A stretch of 36,202 nucleotides of DNA from Candidatus Cloacimonadota bacterium. GTDB taxonomy: Bacteria; Cloacimonadota; Cloacimonadia; Cloacimonadales; Cloacimonadaceae. The stretch is from NCBI GenBank assembly GCA_023421135.1, contig JAEZUG010000005.1, positions 1 through 36,202 on the forward strand, read 5' to 3'. Positions 25,702 to 33,113 of the stretch are shown piece after piece (position 1 is the first letter of the stretch; the number at the start of each line of letters is the position of its first letter). The position numbers and the translations under genes were made by a program. The notes below the pieces were generated by a model that worked only from the letters and a program-made list of their open reading frames with translations, had not been told where the DNA came from and ran no database searches.

Positions 25702-26481
25702 ATGTTCCAAACCAGCTTACTTATGGCTGTCGAGAGACCACCGGTAGTGGATAAGATCATCGACTTTTTGTCCCTTTATGGCTTGAAAGTGGTCGGCGCT
25801 ATACTGATCCTGATTATTGGGTCATACCTTGCCAAACTGATTAGCAAAGGAGTTTACAAAGGTATTAGCAAGGCCGGCAAAGGCGAAACTCTGGCCAAAT
25901 TTCTCTCTGGAGCAGTGAATGCTGCGATCATGGTCTTTGTGGCTATTGCTGTGATCAACAAACTTGGGATTGAGACCACCAGTTTCCTGGCAGTCTTTGG
26001 TGCTGCTGGTCTGGCTATTGGCTTGGCTCTTCAGGGAACTCTGGGCAATCTTGCCTCCGGCGTGCTGCTGATCATCTTCCGTCCTTTTGGGGTGGGCGAT
26101 GGCGTGCAGATCGGTGCCGTGAGCGGAACCGTTTTGGATATGCAGATCTTCTCCACCATCGTACAAACTGCGGAGAATAAGAAAGTGATCATACCCAACG
26201 GAAAGATCACCGGAGATATCATCACAAACTACACCGTGTTGGGCTCTCGCCGCTTGGAAATCCCCTTCATGATTGATCCTGGTAAAGATTTGAATCAGGT
26301 AAGACAGACCATCAGTGGCATTCTGAATGCTGAAGAAAAGGTGCTGAAAAGCCCGGCTTACGATATGATCGTGGCCGATTGGGGCGATAAAATCAAGCTG
26401 GTGGTGCGTCCTTTTGTTCAACCCAAGGATCTAGACGCAGTACAATCCACCCTTCTGGAAAAGATCAACCGAGCTTTGTAA
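25702..26481 (+). CDS. mscS: Small-conductance mechanosensitive channel
   Basis: 259 residues, slightly shorter than the E. coli MscS (286). Three membrane segments lie at about 15-35, 70-92 and 97-125. The pore helix TM3 has the family signature of small residues (FGAAGLAIGLALQGTLGNLASG) followed by FRPFGVGD. The beta domain and C-terminal alpha/beta domain are present (VIIPNGKI, then VRPFVQPKDLD). It opens on hypo-osmotic shock and releases solutes. AAGGAG precedes the start and an intrinsic terminator follows, so it is monocistronic. It is the first of three membrane ion-handling loci in this part of the window. Confidence 0.93.
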   Translation: MFQTSLLMAVERPPVVDKIIDFLSLYGLKVVGAILILIIGSYLAKLISKGVYKGISKAGKGETLAKFLSGAVNAAIMVFVAIAVINKLGIETTSFLAVFGAAGLAIGLALQGTLGNLASGVLLIIFRPFGVGDGVQIGAVSGTVLDMQIFSTIVQTAENKKVIIPNGKITGDIITNYTVLGSRRLEIPFMIDPGKDLNQVRQTISGILNAEEKVLKSPAYDMIVADWGDKIKLVVRPFVQPKDLDAVQSTLLEKINRAL

Positions 26482-26507
26482 TCTTCGGATAAGATACAAC
26501 ATAAACA

Positions 26508-26540
26508 CAGCCCTTCCTGCGGGAGGGGCTGTTCCTTTTA
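26508..26540 (+). terminator. Intrinsic terminator of mscS
   Basis: CAGCCCTTCC (26508-26517) pairs with GGAGGGGCTG (26522-26531, one G-U) and is followed by TTCCTTTTA. It lies 27 bases past the stop codon. Confidence 0.75.
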
Positions 26541-27114
26541 TCAACCACAGAGGGCACAGAGAAAAGCGGAGAAAAGCAGAGGGGAATAAGAATTAACATT
26601 GGGGACGCTTCGCGGGTTGACCTGGGAAATATGAGTGGAAGATCTTTTTTTTAAAACAGATGAGAGGAGTAAAAGAGGAAGGAGTGTTATTTACCACAGA
26701 GAGAGCAGAGAACAGCGGAGAAAAGCGGAGTATGGTGGAAGCGAGATCTTGTCGCTTTTTGGTCTGCCAAACTCCGATTTGGCAGAAACTACCGTATAGA
26801 ACGCAGATGAAGCAGATGATTATGATTTAAGGGGTTTTACCCACAAATGAGCATAAATGAATGATCACCAATGAGCACAAATCTGTTGAATCCGTATAAT
26901 CCGTATTGATTACAATCCTTCCCTTCCTGAAATCCTTGGGAATCACTACTATCTGAAATGCCGTTCCTACGGAACTCGGGTCATCCAAATCCTTAGATCC
27001 TTAAATCCTCGTGAAAAGAACCTTTAGTCTCCCAGCTCGACACTTACGGTCAGTTCACTGATCACTGTTCACTGACAGGCGCAGCCGTTGTCTCCCAGCT
27101 CTACACTAACCGGT
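26541..27114. other. Gene-free mosaic of dispersed intergenic repeats
   Basis: No gene seen. Fragments recur elsewhere in the window: ACCACAGAG...ACAGAG (26544, 26692; also 35860 and 35985), an AAGCGAGA-type hairpin with T-run (26739-26760), TCTGCCAAA...TTTGGCAGA (26763-26786; cf. 690 and 773), AGAACGCAGATGAAGCAGAT (cf. the 85-bp repeat at 29721), CTGAAATGCCGTTCCT (26953; cf. 30436 and 30485), and TCTCCCAGCT (27028, 27091; cf. 849). It reads as a pile-up of small repeats. Confidence 0.65.
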
Positions 27115-27145
27115 CTCGTCACTTGTCACTCGTCACTTGTTACTC
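27115..27145. repeat. Heptanucleotide array just past the EIIA-CBS stop codon
   Basis: Units CTCGTCA, CTTGTCA, CTCGTCA, CTTGTTA and a partial CTC. The array ends 9 bases from the stop codon at 27155-27157. TCTCCCAGCT lies just beyond (27091-27100). Confidence 0.7.
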
Positions 27146-27154
27146 TCTGTCCCG

Positions 27155-28054
27155 TCAAGACTTGATAATCTTCCTGAAGACATCCATGGCGGTAACGACT
27201 CCCTTGAGTACGCCATCATCCACGACACTGATATAGCGCTTCTTTCCCTGCATCATAATGAACACAGCTTCCACCACCGAAGCGTTGGAAGTCAGGCAGG
27301 TTTCATCGCTCCACATAATGTCTTTCACGCGCACTTCGTCCTGGCGCTCAAAGAGCTTTTCCAGAGGTTCAAAGCTATGCAGGAACCTGAGGTCTTCCAT
27401 CCTCATGATGTAATCCGGCACGCCCACTTTCAGGATGTCCAGGATGTTCACTTCGCCCAGATATCTCCCTTTCCTATCCACGACGGGTAGCCCTGCCACC
27501 TGATGGGCATCCATCTCTGCAATCAGCTCTCTCATTGTGGCATCCGGGTGAATTGTGTAGGGTGAGGAGGTCATAATACTGCTCACATAAAGCTCTTTCT
27601 GGATATCCAGATCCAGACTCTGCAGATGGTTGTACAAAGCATGGGCATCGTGGGAAGCCTGCAGGCTGCGCAGTGCCTCAGAATTGCCGGAGAACTTCAG
27701 CAGAGTGCTCACCATATTGAGATAGAGCTTGGAGCTCTTCTCGTCGGTGATGATCAGAGTGAGCCAGGAAACCTTGATCCCACCAATCTCCAGAGGATGC
27801 TGCAAGAAACACATTGCCAGCACGATATCTTCAAAGCCTTTCAGGCGGATGTGGGGTATTGCCAATCCAGTTGGGAAGGCAGTGGGGGATTGTTCTTCCC
27901 TCTGTAAGACCATCTCCAGGATCTCTGAGTTGGTTTTGGGCAGATTGTGGCTGTGAGCCATCTTCTCAATCATGTTTTCATAAACCTGTACTGGGCTCAG
28001 GATTCTCTTCTCGATTATGATGTCACGGGAACTCAGGAAGCTTGCCAGATGCAT
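27155..28054 (-). CDS. PTS EIIA (PtsN-type) domain fused to a CBS pair
   Basis: 299 residues from the ATG at 28054, chosen because AGGAGAT precedes it; an upstream ATG at 28099 has no ribosome binding site. An EIIA domain of the fructose/nitrogen-PTS type (about 1-150) keeps the phosphoryl-accepting histidine H68 in LAIPHIR. Two CBS motifs follow (about 165-225, SSIMTSSPYTIHPDATMREL; and about 243-299, VKDIMWSDETCL), which usually bind adenosine nucleotides. The gene follows an ion permease with 88 bases between, so a regulatory role toward that transporter, combining PTS phosphorylation and nucleotide level, is a reasonable inference. No sugar-specific EIIB or EIIC is present. Confidence 0.85.
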   Translation of the reverse strand: MHLASFLSSRDIIIEKRILSPVQVYENMIEKMAHSHNLPKTNSEILEMVLQREEQSPTAFPTGLAIPHIRLKGFEDIVLAMCFLQHPLEIGGIKVSWLTLIITDEKSSKLYLNMVSTLLKFSGNSEALRSLQASHDAHALYNHLQSLDLDIQKELYVSSIMTSSPYTIHPDATMRELIAEMDAHQVAGLPVVDRKGRYLGEVNILDILKVGVPDYIMRMEDLRFLHSFEPLEKLFERQDEVRVKDIMWSDETCLTSNASVVEAVFIMMQGKKRYISVVDDGVLKGVVTAMDVFRKIIKS

Positions 28055-28097
28055 ACGATATCTCCTATAAACAGTGTTGCTGCTTGCAGCCAGTCCC

Positions 28098-28113
28098 AAC
28101 CCTTGCGAGGGTT
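28098..28113 (-). other. Intercistronic hairpin between permease and EIIA-CBS genes
   Basis: AACCCT-TGCG-AGGGTT forms a short perfect stem in the 88-base gap. There is no T-run, so it is more likely to affect mRNA processing or expression ratio than to terminate transcription. Confidence 0.4.
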
Positions 28114-28142
28114 TCTATTATCAATTCTAAAACGGAGAGCCA

Positions 28143-29420
28143 TCAAAAGTATCTCAGCAGTATATAGGCAGTGGAAATCACCAGCGAACTGAGAGTATAG
28201 ATCACGCCCAGCTTGGTGAAATCCCAGAAACTAAGTTTGTAGCCGTTCTTATGCGCAATTCCCACCGAGACTATATTGGCAGAGGCACCAATCAGAGTGC
28301 CGTTTCCCCCCAGACACGCTCCCAGGGACAACGACCACCAGACGGGATCCATGGCGTGGCCGGAAAAATGAGTGCCGATATTCTGGATCATGGGGATCAT
28401 GGTTGTTACAAAGGGGATGTTATCGATAATGGCCGAGAAAACGCCGGAGATCCACAGGACTATCATGGAAGTGGTCTTCAGATCGTTGTGGGATAATGTG
28501 ATGATGCTATTGGAAACCAGGGCGATAAATCCCGTCTGCTGCAGCGCTTCCACGATGATGAACAGCCCAATGAAAAAGAAGATGGTGGACCAATCGATAT
28601 CTTTGGTGAGCACGTGATCGACCTTCTTGCGGTTGCTGAAGATCAGTAGAATCACAGCGGTCAGCATCGCTATTGTGGCTATCTTGAGATGCAATCGATC
28701 CTGCAGCATAAAGGCTGCCAGCATCAGAAAAACCACCACCAGGCTGCGATACAAGAGCTTCCGGTTGGCTATCAGATTATCTTCCCGATAGCTCATTAGA
28801 TTGGCGCGGGCAGTGTTGCTCACTTTCATCCCCTTGCGATATAGCAGCCAGGTGATTCCCAAGCTCACGATCGTGATAATGATAATCACCGGACTAAGGT
28901 TGAACATGAAATCCATAAAAGAGTACTGCGTGGCGCTGCCTATCAGGATGTTGGGCGGGTCACCAATCATCGTGGCAGTACCGCCGATATTGGAAGCAAT
29001 CGCCATGGTGATGATAAAAGGAACGGGAGTGATCTTGAGTTCATTGGCTATCAAGATGGCAATCGGCACCAGGATCATCACAGTTGTCACATTATCTAAA
29101 AAGGCGGATATCAACGCTGTGACAGCAAACATCATCAGCATGATACGCAGAGGACTGGCTTTGGCAAGCTTGGCTGTCTTGATGGCGACCCATTGGAACA
29201 CACCGGTTTCCCTCAAAATACCCATCACAATCATCATGCCAATCAGCAGGAAGATCACGTTCCAGTCCACAATCCGAAAAGCGGAATCCTGATCCACAAT
29301 CCGGAGCACTATAATCAGAAATGCTCCCAGCAGGGAAGCTGTGGTTTTGTTGATCCATTCCGTCATAATCATGACGTAGGTGAATCCAAAAATAACCAGG
29401 GCAAGAAACATTGCGCCCAT
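28143..29420 (-). CDS. ArsB/P-type (SLC13-like) ion permease
   Basis: 425 residues from the ATG at 29420 (GAGAG 6 bases upstream); the frame extends 13 codons further without a ribosome binding site. About 11 hydrophobic segments are arranged as two similar halves. Motifs of the ion-transporter superfamily are clear: DNVTTVMILVP and GGTATMIGDPPNI in the first half, DNIPFVTTMIPM and GACLGGNGTLIGASANI in the second. This matches the ArsB/P permease (OCA2-like) and NhaD group, which move Na+, arsenite or organic anions. The substrate cannot be fixed from sequence; a Na+/H+ exchange role is favoured by the EIIA-CBS partner downstream and a second EIIA-antiporter pair nearby (inference). Confidence 0.85.
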   Translation of the reverse strand: MGAMFLALVIFGFTYVMIMTEWINKTTASLLGAFLIIVLRIVDQDSAFRIVDWNVIFLLIGMMIVMGILRETGVFQWVAIKTAKLAKASPLRIMLMMFAVTALISAFLDNVTTVMILVPIAILIANELKITPVPFIITMAIASNIGGTATMIGDPPNILIGSATQYSFMDFMFNLSPVIIIITIVSLGITWLLYRKGMKVSNTARANLMSYREDNLIANRKLLYRSLVVVFLMLAAFMLQDRLHLKIATIAMLTAVILLIFSNRKKVDHVLTKDIDWSTIFFFIGLFIIVEALQQTGFIALVSNSIITLSHNDLKTTSMIVLWISGVFSAIIDNIPFVTTMIPMIQNIGTHFSGHAMDPVWWSLSLGACLGGNGTLIGASANIVSVGIAHKNGYKLSFWDFTKLGVIYTLSSLVISTAYILLRYF

Positions 29421-29463
29421 TACACTCTCAACTTTCTCAATATTACAATACAAAAACATAAAG

Positions 29464-29482
29464 CCCGATGCTTTGCATCGGG
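29464..29482 (-). terminator. Terminator-like hairpin in the permease leader
   Basis: On the minus strand CCCGATGC-AAA-GCATCGGG is an 8-bp perfect stem followed by CTTTATGTTTTTG, a fair intrinsic terminator. No minus-strand gene lies upstream for it to end, and the permease start is only 44 bases downstream. It may be an attenuator or the remnant of a lost gene. Confidence 0.5.
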
Positions 29483-29561
29483 TTATGAGCCAATTCTACT
29501 TATCTTCTTCGGGTTGGGCGCTTCTGAACGTAAAGCTATAAAAAACAATACATTAAAATAG

Positions 29562-30100
29562 GTGCCAGGAAGAATTGGCTGCACTCTATCTTGGCTTTGA
29601 TAGCGGTCAATACAATTCTTGGGACAGGCGGTTATCAGTGAACAGAGCTGCGCTGCTGTCGCTCATAGGCAAGCTACCGAAATGGAACGCAGATTACTGG
29701 ATCAACTGGATCAACAGGATGGAATAGAACGCGGATGACGCAGATGATTATGATTAACACAGATTTCTATCCTCCTAACCCTCTAATCCTGAAGTCCTGA
29801 AATCCTCGTGGAAGGAATAGAACGCAGATGACGCAGATGATTATGATTAACACAGATTACAATCCTTCTAATCCTCTAATCCTGAAATCCTTGTGAAAGG
29901 AATAGAACGCTGATGAAGCAGATGATTATGATTCAAGCAGATATATCTCCTTCTAATCCTGTATTCCTGAAATCCTTGTGAAAGGAATAGAGCTCAAGAT
30001 GACGCAGATGATAATGATTAACACAGATTACTATCCTTCTAATCCTGTAATCCTGAAATCCTTGTGAAAGGAATAGAACTCAAGATGACTGGATAGACTG
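29562..30100. repeat. 85-bp tandem repeat array and flanking repeat fragments
   Basis: From 29721 the unit beginning GGAATAGAACGC recurs at 29814, 29899, 29984 and, partly, 30070 (spacings 93, 85, 85 and 86). Each unit contains a CGCAGATGAxGCAGATGATTATGATT core and an AATCCTTCTAATCCT...CCTGAAATCC tail. Units are diverged by substitutions and small indels. Fragments of the same family are found at 26795 and 35820. The 29562-29720 stretch holds a related GAGCTGCGCTGC...GCTACCG fragment seen again near 36070. There are no spacers, hence not CRISPR. Confidence 0.75.
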
Positions 30101-30452
30101 CTATTGTCCCCTGTAGGGGCAGACCTGTGTGTCTGCCCTATGAGCCCTGAAGGGGCGCTCATCTGTAAGCGATGGGCGGCAGCCCGTCGATCTGGGAAAC
30201 ATACGTTTATCATAAAACAAATATCCCTCACCCCCTGTCCTGAAAACCTCGGTTTTCAGGACAGGGGGGTGAGGGATTAAACCATAGAATATTATCCATC
30301 TGGGGCTTGACCCGGGGTTCCGCTCCTCCACCCCACCAAACCGCAAGCGGTTTTCTGTTCCGGTCGCTTCACCCCGGGCTATGGAATATCGCTCCTCCGG
30401 AGCTGGCGGGGATTTTTCAGGACTACGGATACTACCTGAAATGCCGTTCCTC
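30098..30452 (-). repeat. Multi-hairpin noncoding element, copy B
   Basis: The minus strand matches copy A (415-669) module by module and extends further at its 5' end. In plus coordinates: GGGCAGAC/GTCTGCCC stem (30117-30138); GCCCC/AGGGC stem (30143-30156); CGACGGGC-TGCC-GCCCATCG (30170-30189); a long hairpin with 25- and 26-base arms (30224-30276); CCCGGGGT/ACCCCGGG (30311-30318 with 30371-30378) enclosing AAACCG-CAAG-CGGTTT; and GCTCC-TCC-GGAGC (30391-30403). The repeated CTGAAATGCCGTTCCT segment lies at its end (30436, 30485). Overlapping frames are repeat readings, not genes. Confidence 0.65.
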
Positions 30453-30665
30453 AATCCGCTTTGTCTATAACTTGCAGTGCTACCAGAAATGCCGTTCCTC
30501 TTTGGATAAGCTTGATATATAAAACAGCTGCTACCTTTGCTTCTAAAATGCCCAAATACAGGTGAAACAAGGAAACTGCTGAGGTAGAGCGTGAAGCTCG
30601 AGATAATCCTTGACTTATATTCTGCACCCGGCAGACTTGCCAAACAACAGCATGAGGAGGAACGG

Positions 30666-31349
30666 ATGAAGACAGCACTTATGATCCTGCTGCTCTGCTT
30701 GGCGTTTATGACACTGCTTGCAGAGCCCAACTACAGTGATGCGCTCCTGCAGACAGCTCAAAGTGGTGATGCTGAGGCACAGAACGATCTGGGTTTATGT
30801 TACTTCCATGGTTATGGCACTGTCCAAAACGACCATGAGGCAGCCATCTGGTTCAGCAGTTCAGCCGAGCAGCACTTTGCAGATGCAGAATACAATCTCG
30901 GCACTTGCTATCTGGAAGGCAGAGGCGTGGTGAGAAACCTGCCGGAAGCCAAGCTTTGGCTGCAAAAAGCCGCAGAGCAAGGGCACGAACTGGCCATTGC
31001 TCTCTTGAGAGAACGGTTTGACACCCATGTGGAAAGCGACCGTCCAGGCTTAACCTTTGTATCTTATGATGATCCACCTGTACTGATCGGAACCATCCAG
31101 CCGGAATACCCTGCATTTGCCCGGAGAGCCGGAATTCAGGGTACGGTGGTGCTGGAGGTGGAAGTTCTCAGGGATGGGAGCATCAGAGATATCCGGGTTA
31201 GACGCTCGGTTCAGGCCGGAGCCGGGGGTGTCGATGAAGCTGCCAAAGCTGCGATCCGCAGAGTTCGTTTCCAGCCCGGTAAATCATCTGGACAACCGGT
31301 GGACACGCTTGTGTTAGTCCCGGTGACATTTACACTACAAGGAAACTGA
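30666..31349 (+). CDS. Exported Sel1-repeat protein fused to a TonB C-terminal domain
   Basis: 227 residues from the ATG at 30666, chosen because GAGGAGG lies 7 bases upstream and a signal sequence follows (about 1-20, to LLAEP). Two Sel1-like repeats (about 28-100: AEAQNDLGLCYFHGYGT, ADAEYNLGTCYLEGRGV) are followed by a TonB C-terminal domain (about 140-227) with the hallmark YPAFARRAGIQGTVVLEV and VRFQPGK. Standard TonB has an N-terminal membrane anchor and proline-rich spacer; here both are replaced by a possibly cleavable signal and Sel1 repeats. It could be a periplasmic adaptor for outer-membrane transport. ExbB/ExbD are not adjacent. Confidence 0.86.
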   Translation: MKTALMILLLCLAFMTLLAEPNYSDALLQTAQSGDAEAQNDLGLCYFHGYGTVQNDHEAAIWFSSSAEQHFADAEYNLGTCYLEGRGVVRNLPEAKLWLQKAAEQGHELAIALLRERFDTHVESDRPGLTFVSYDDPPVLIGTIQPEYPAFARRAGIQGTVVLEVEVLRDGSIRDIRVRRSVQAGAGGVDEAAKAAIRRVRFQPGKSSGQPVDTLVLVPVTFTLQGN

Positions 31350-31378
31350 GCCAAAGAATCGTTTATTGGGCTTTGAGC

Positions 31379-31407
31379 TTGACAAATATCAAAGTCCGGG
31401 ATTAACT
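31379..31407 (+). promoter_or_regulatory. Putative promoter of the EIIA-antiporter operon
   Basis: A perfect TTGACA (31379-31384) and TTAACT (31402-31407) are 17 bases apart, in the 93-base gap before the EIIA gene. Transcription would start near 31414, leaving a leader of about 29 bases. Confidence 0.45.
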
Positions 31408-31442
31408 ACGTCCAGAAAATACGTTTTAGAAGGATTAGCCGG

Positions 31443-31901
31443 ATGGAAAGCTTGGAAATATGTTCATATCTTCGACCCGAAAGGGTTCTTTATCTCAAAA
31501 CTGCTGATAAAGAGCAGGCCATCGAGCTTCTTTTGGATCTGATCTGCCGGGATGAAAAGATAATCGATCCCCAGAAGATCAGGCACGCCATCTGGGAAAG
31601 AGAGAAGAGCATGAGTACCGGGATCGGAGAGGGGATTGCCATTCCTCATGCCCGCTCCAAAGCGGCGACTGATTTTGTGGTGGCTTTTGCTTTGGTAAGA
31701 GAGGGCTTGAACTTTGAAGCTCTCGACGGCAAACCGGTCAACGTGATCTTCATGATAGTGGCAAATGACACTCAGGACAAGAAATACGTCAGATTACTCT
31801 CCAGGCTTATGCTTAGGATGAAGAATACGGAGTTAATCACCAATCTGCTGAGTTGCAAGGACTCATCAGAGCTCTACAAGGTTCTCGTCGAAAGCAAGTA
31901 A
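31443..31901 (+). CDS. Stand-alone PTS EIIA domain protein (PtsN/fructose type)
   Basis: 152 residues, one complete EIIA domain of the mannitol/fructose-nitrogen type. The phosphoryl-accepting histidine H69 lies in GIAIPHARSK, preceded by EREKSMSTGIGEG, the classic family context. No EIIB, EIIC or nitrogen-PTS EI/HPr gene is adjacent. AAGGA lies 9 bases before the start. The stop codon shares one base with the antiporter start (TAATG), so the two are translationally coupled, which strongly suggests the EIIA regulates or assembles with the antiporter. In E. coli, PtsN controls K+ transport, a useful precedent. Confidence 0.9.
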   Translation: MESLEICSYLRPERVLYLKTADKEQAIELLLDLICRDEKIIDPQKIRHAIWEREKSMSTGIGEGIAIPHARSKAATDFVVAFALVREGLNFEALDGKPVNVIFMIVANDTQDKKYVRLLSRLMLRMKNTELITNLLSCKDSSELYKVLVESK

Positions 31902-33100
31902 TGCAGCAAATTCACCTGCTCTCGTTCCTGGGAATCTGTCTGCTCTTTTCTCTTCTGACCGGGAGGGGAGCGCGCTTTGCCAAGCTTCCGGTGATTATTG
32001 CCTACATTGTTACCGGAGCGATTCTGGGTCCAGCGATCTTAGGCTATGTAGGGATCAAAGAGCTGGATTCGCTTGGTTTTATCAATGTTATCACTCTTTG
32101 CCTGATCGGCTTCAACATCGGCTCTGAGCTCAGGTTCCGGGAGCTGCGCAAACTAGGTAAAAAAATTATAATCATAGTGATCTTTGAGGCCAGCCTGGCC
32201 TTTTTGATCACTGCTCTGGCGACTGCATTGATCACAAAAAGCATTCCTCTGGGTATTATCTATGGCGCTTTGGCCTGTGCCACTGCTCCCGCCGGAACCA
32301 TCGACGTGATCCGGCAATATGCAGCCAAGGGTGAGCTAACTACCACACTTTTTGCCGTGATGGGCTTGGACGACATCTATGCTTTGATCCTCTATTCCCT
32401 GGGTATTCCCCTGGCGGGGATCATGCTGGGAGCCAATGATATGAGTATCAGCATGGCAATCCTGGATGCATTCAAGGATATAGGACTGGAGATAATCTTT
32501 GGTGCTGCCCTGGGCTATCTTCTGATCCACATCGGTCGCTTCATCCACGAGCAATCTCTATTCTTGCTTTACTCTCTGGGTTCTCTCTTTGTGATGTGTT
32601 CACTGGCTCTGGTTTACGATATCTCACCAATTTTGCTTACAATGAGCGCTGCCATCGTCATGACCAATCAAAACGGTATTATCACCAAGAAATTTGCCCA
32701 TGCCCTCACTCAGTGGTCACCCCCGATCTATCTGATGTTCTTCGTTCTTCTAGGCTCCAAGCTGGATTTTGGTGTTATTGCCTCATACTCCTTGCTGATT
32801 CTGGTCTACATAATCTTCAGATCTTTGGGTAAATTTGGGGGAGCCTATTGGGGAGCTCAGCTTGCGGGATCAAGTGCCAGTGTCCGCAGGTATCTGGGCT
32901 ATACACTGCTATCTCAAGCCGGAGTGGCTATCGGCCTCAGCTTGGGAGCAGCCAAGATATTAAACGATATGAATTTAAGCTCTCAAGCTACACAAGTTAT
33001 CAGCGTGATGACTGCCTCAACCTTCCTGATCATGCTGATCGGTCCGGTGCTGGTCAAGTATGGCTTGAACAAAGCGGGGGAACTGAGGTTAAAGGATTGA
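31901..33100 (+). CDS. CPA2-family cation/proton antiporter
   Basis: 399 residues, about 12-13 membrane segments and no soluble RCK or Usp domain. The paired acidic residues of the ion site are in GLDD (about 155-158), as in electrogenic CPA2 antiporters; PVIIAYIVTGAILGP near the N-terminus and FFVLLGSKLDFG are family signatures. It should exchange Na+ or K+ for H+ across the inner membrane. The start at 31901 is the first ATG after the EIIA frame (TAATG overlap); an in-frame ATG at 31853 lies inside the EIIA gene and is less likely. EIIA lies upstream and a PII-like protein downstream, both plausible regulators. Confidence 0.9.
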   Translation: MQQIHLLSFLGICLLFSLLTGRGARFAKLPVIIAYIVTGAILGPAILGYVGIKELDSLGFINVITLCLIGFNIGSELRFRELRKLGKKIIIIVIFEASLAFLITALATALITKSIPLGIIYGALACATAPAGTIDVIRQYAAKGELTTTLFAVMGLDDIYALILYSLGIPLAGIMLGANDMSISMAILDAFKDIGLEIIFGAALGYLLIHIGRFIHEQSLFLLYSLGSLFVMCSLALVYDISPILLTMSAAIVMTNQNGIITKKFAHALTQWSPPIYLMFFVLLGSKLDFGVIASYSLLILVYIIFRSLGKFGGAYWGAQLAGSSASVRRYLGYTLLSQAGVAIGLSLGAAKILNDMNLSSQATQVISVMTASTFLIMLIGPVLVKYGLNKAGELRLKD

Positions 33101-33113
33101 CAGAGGTAATATT

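Noticed and set aside
27155..28099. Longer start for the EIIA-CBS protein at 28099
   Set aside because: No Shine-Dalgarno precedes it; the ATG at 28054 has AGGAGAT at good spacing and matches the usual EIIA N-terminus.
29464..29500. tRNA-Met-like stretch (GGCTCATAACCCG on the minus strand)
   Set aside because: The flanking bases do not form an anticodon stem, and no D or T arm or acceptor stem can be built; the downstream part is a simple terminator-like hairpin.
29721..30100. Possible CRISPR array
   Set aside because: Units of about 85 bases follow each other without unique spacers and vary by substitution; no cas genes are nearby.
30101..30730. 209-codon minus-strand frame over the multi-hairpin element
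   Set aside because: Its peptide is a reading of the same repeat modules as bases 400-850, and it overlaps the start region of the Sel1-TonB gene.
31853..31900. Longer start for the antiporter at 31853
   Set aside because: It would overlap the EIIA gene by 49 bases and add a polar, basic stretch; the TAATG junction at 31901 gives a normal membrane N-terminus.
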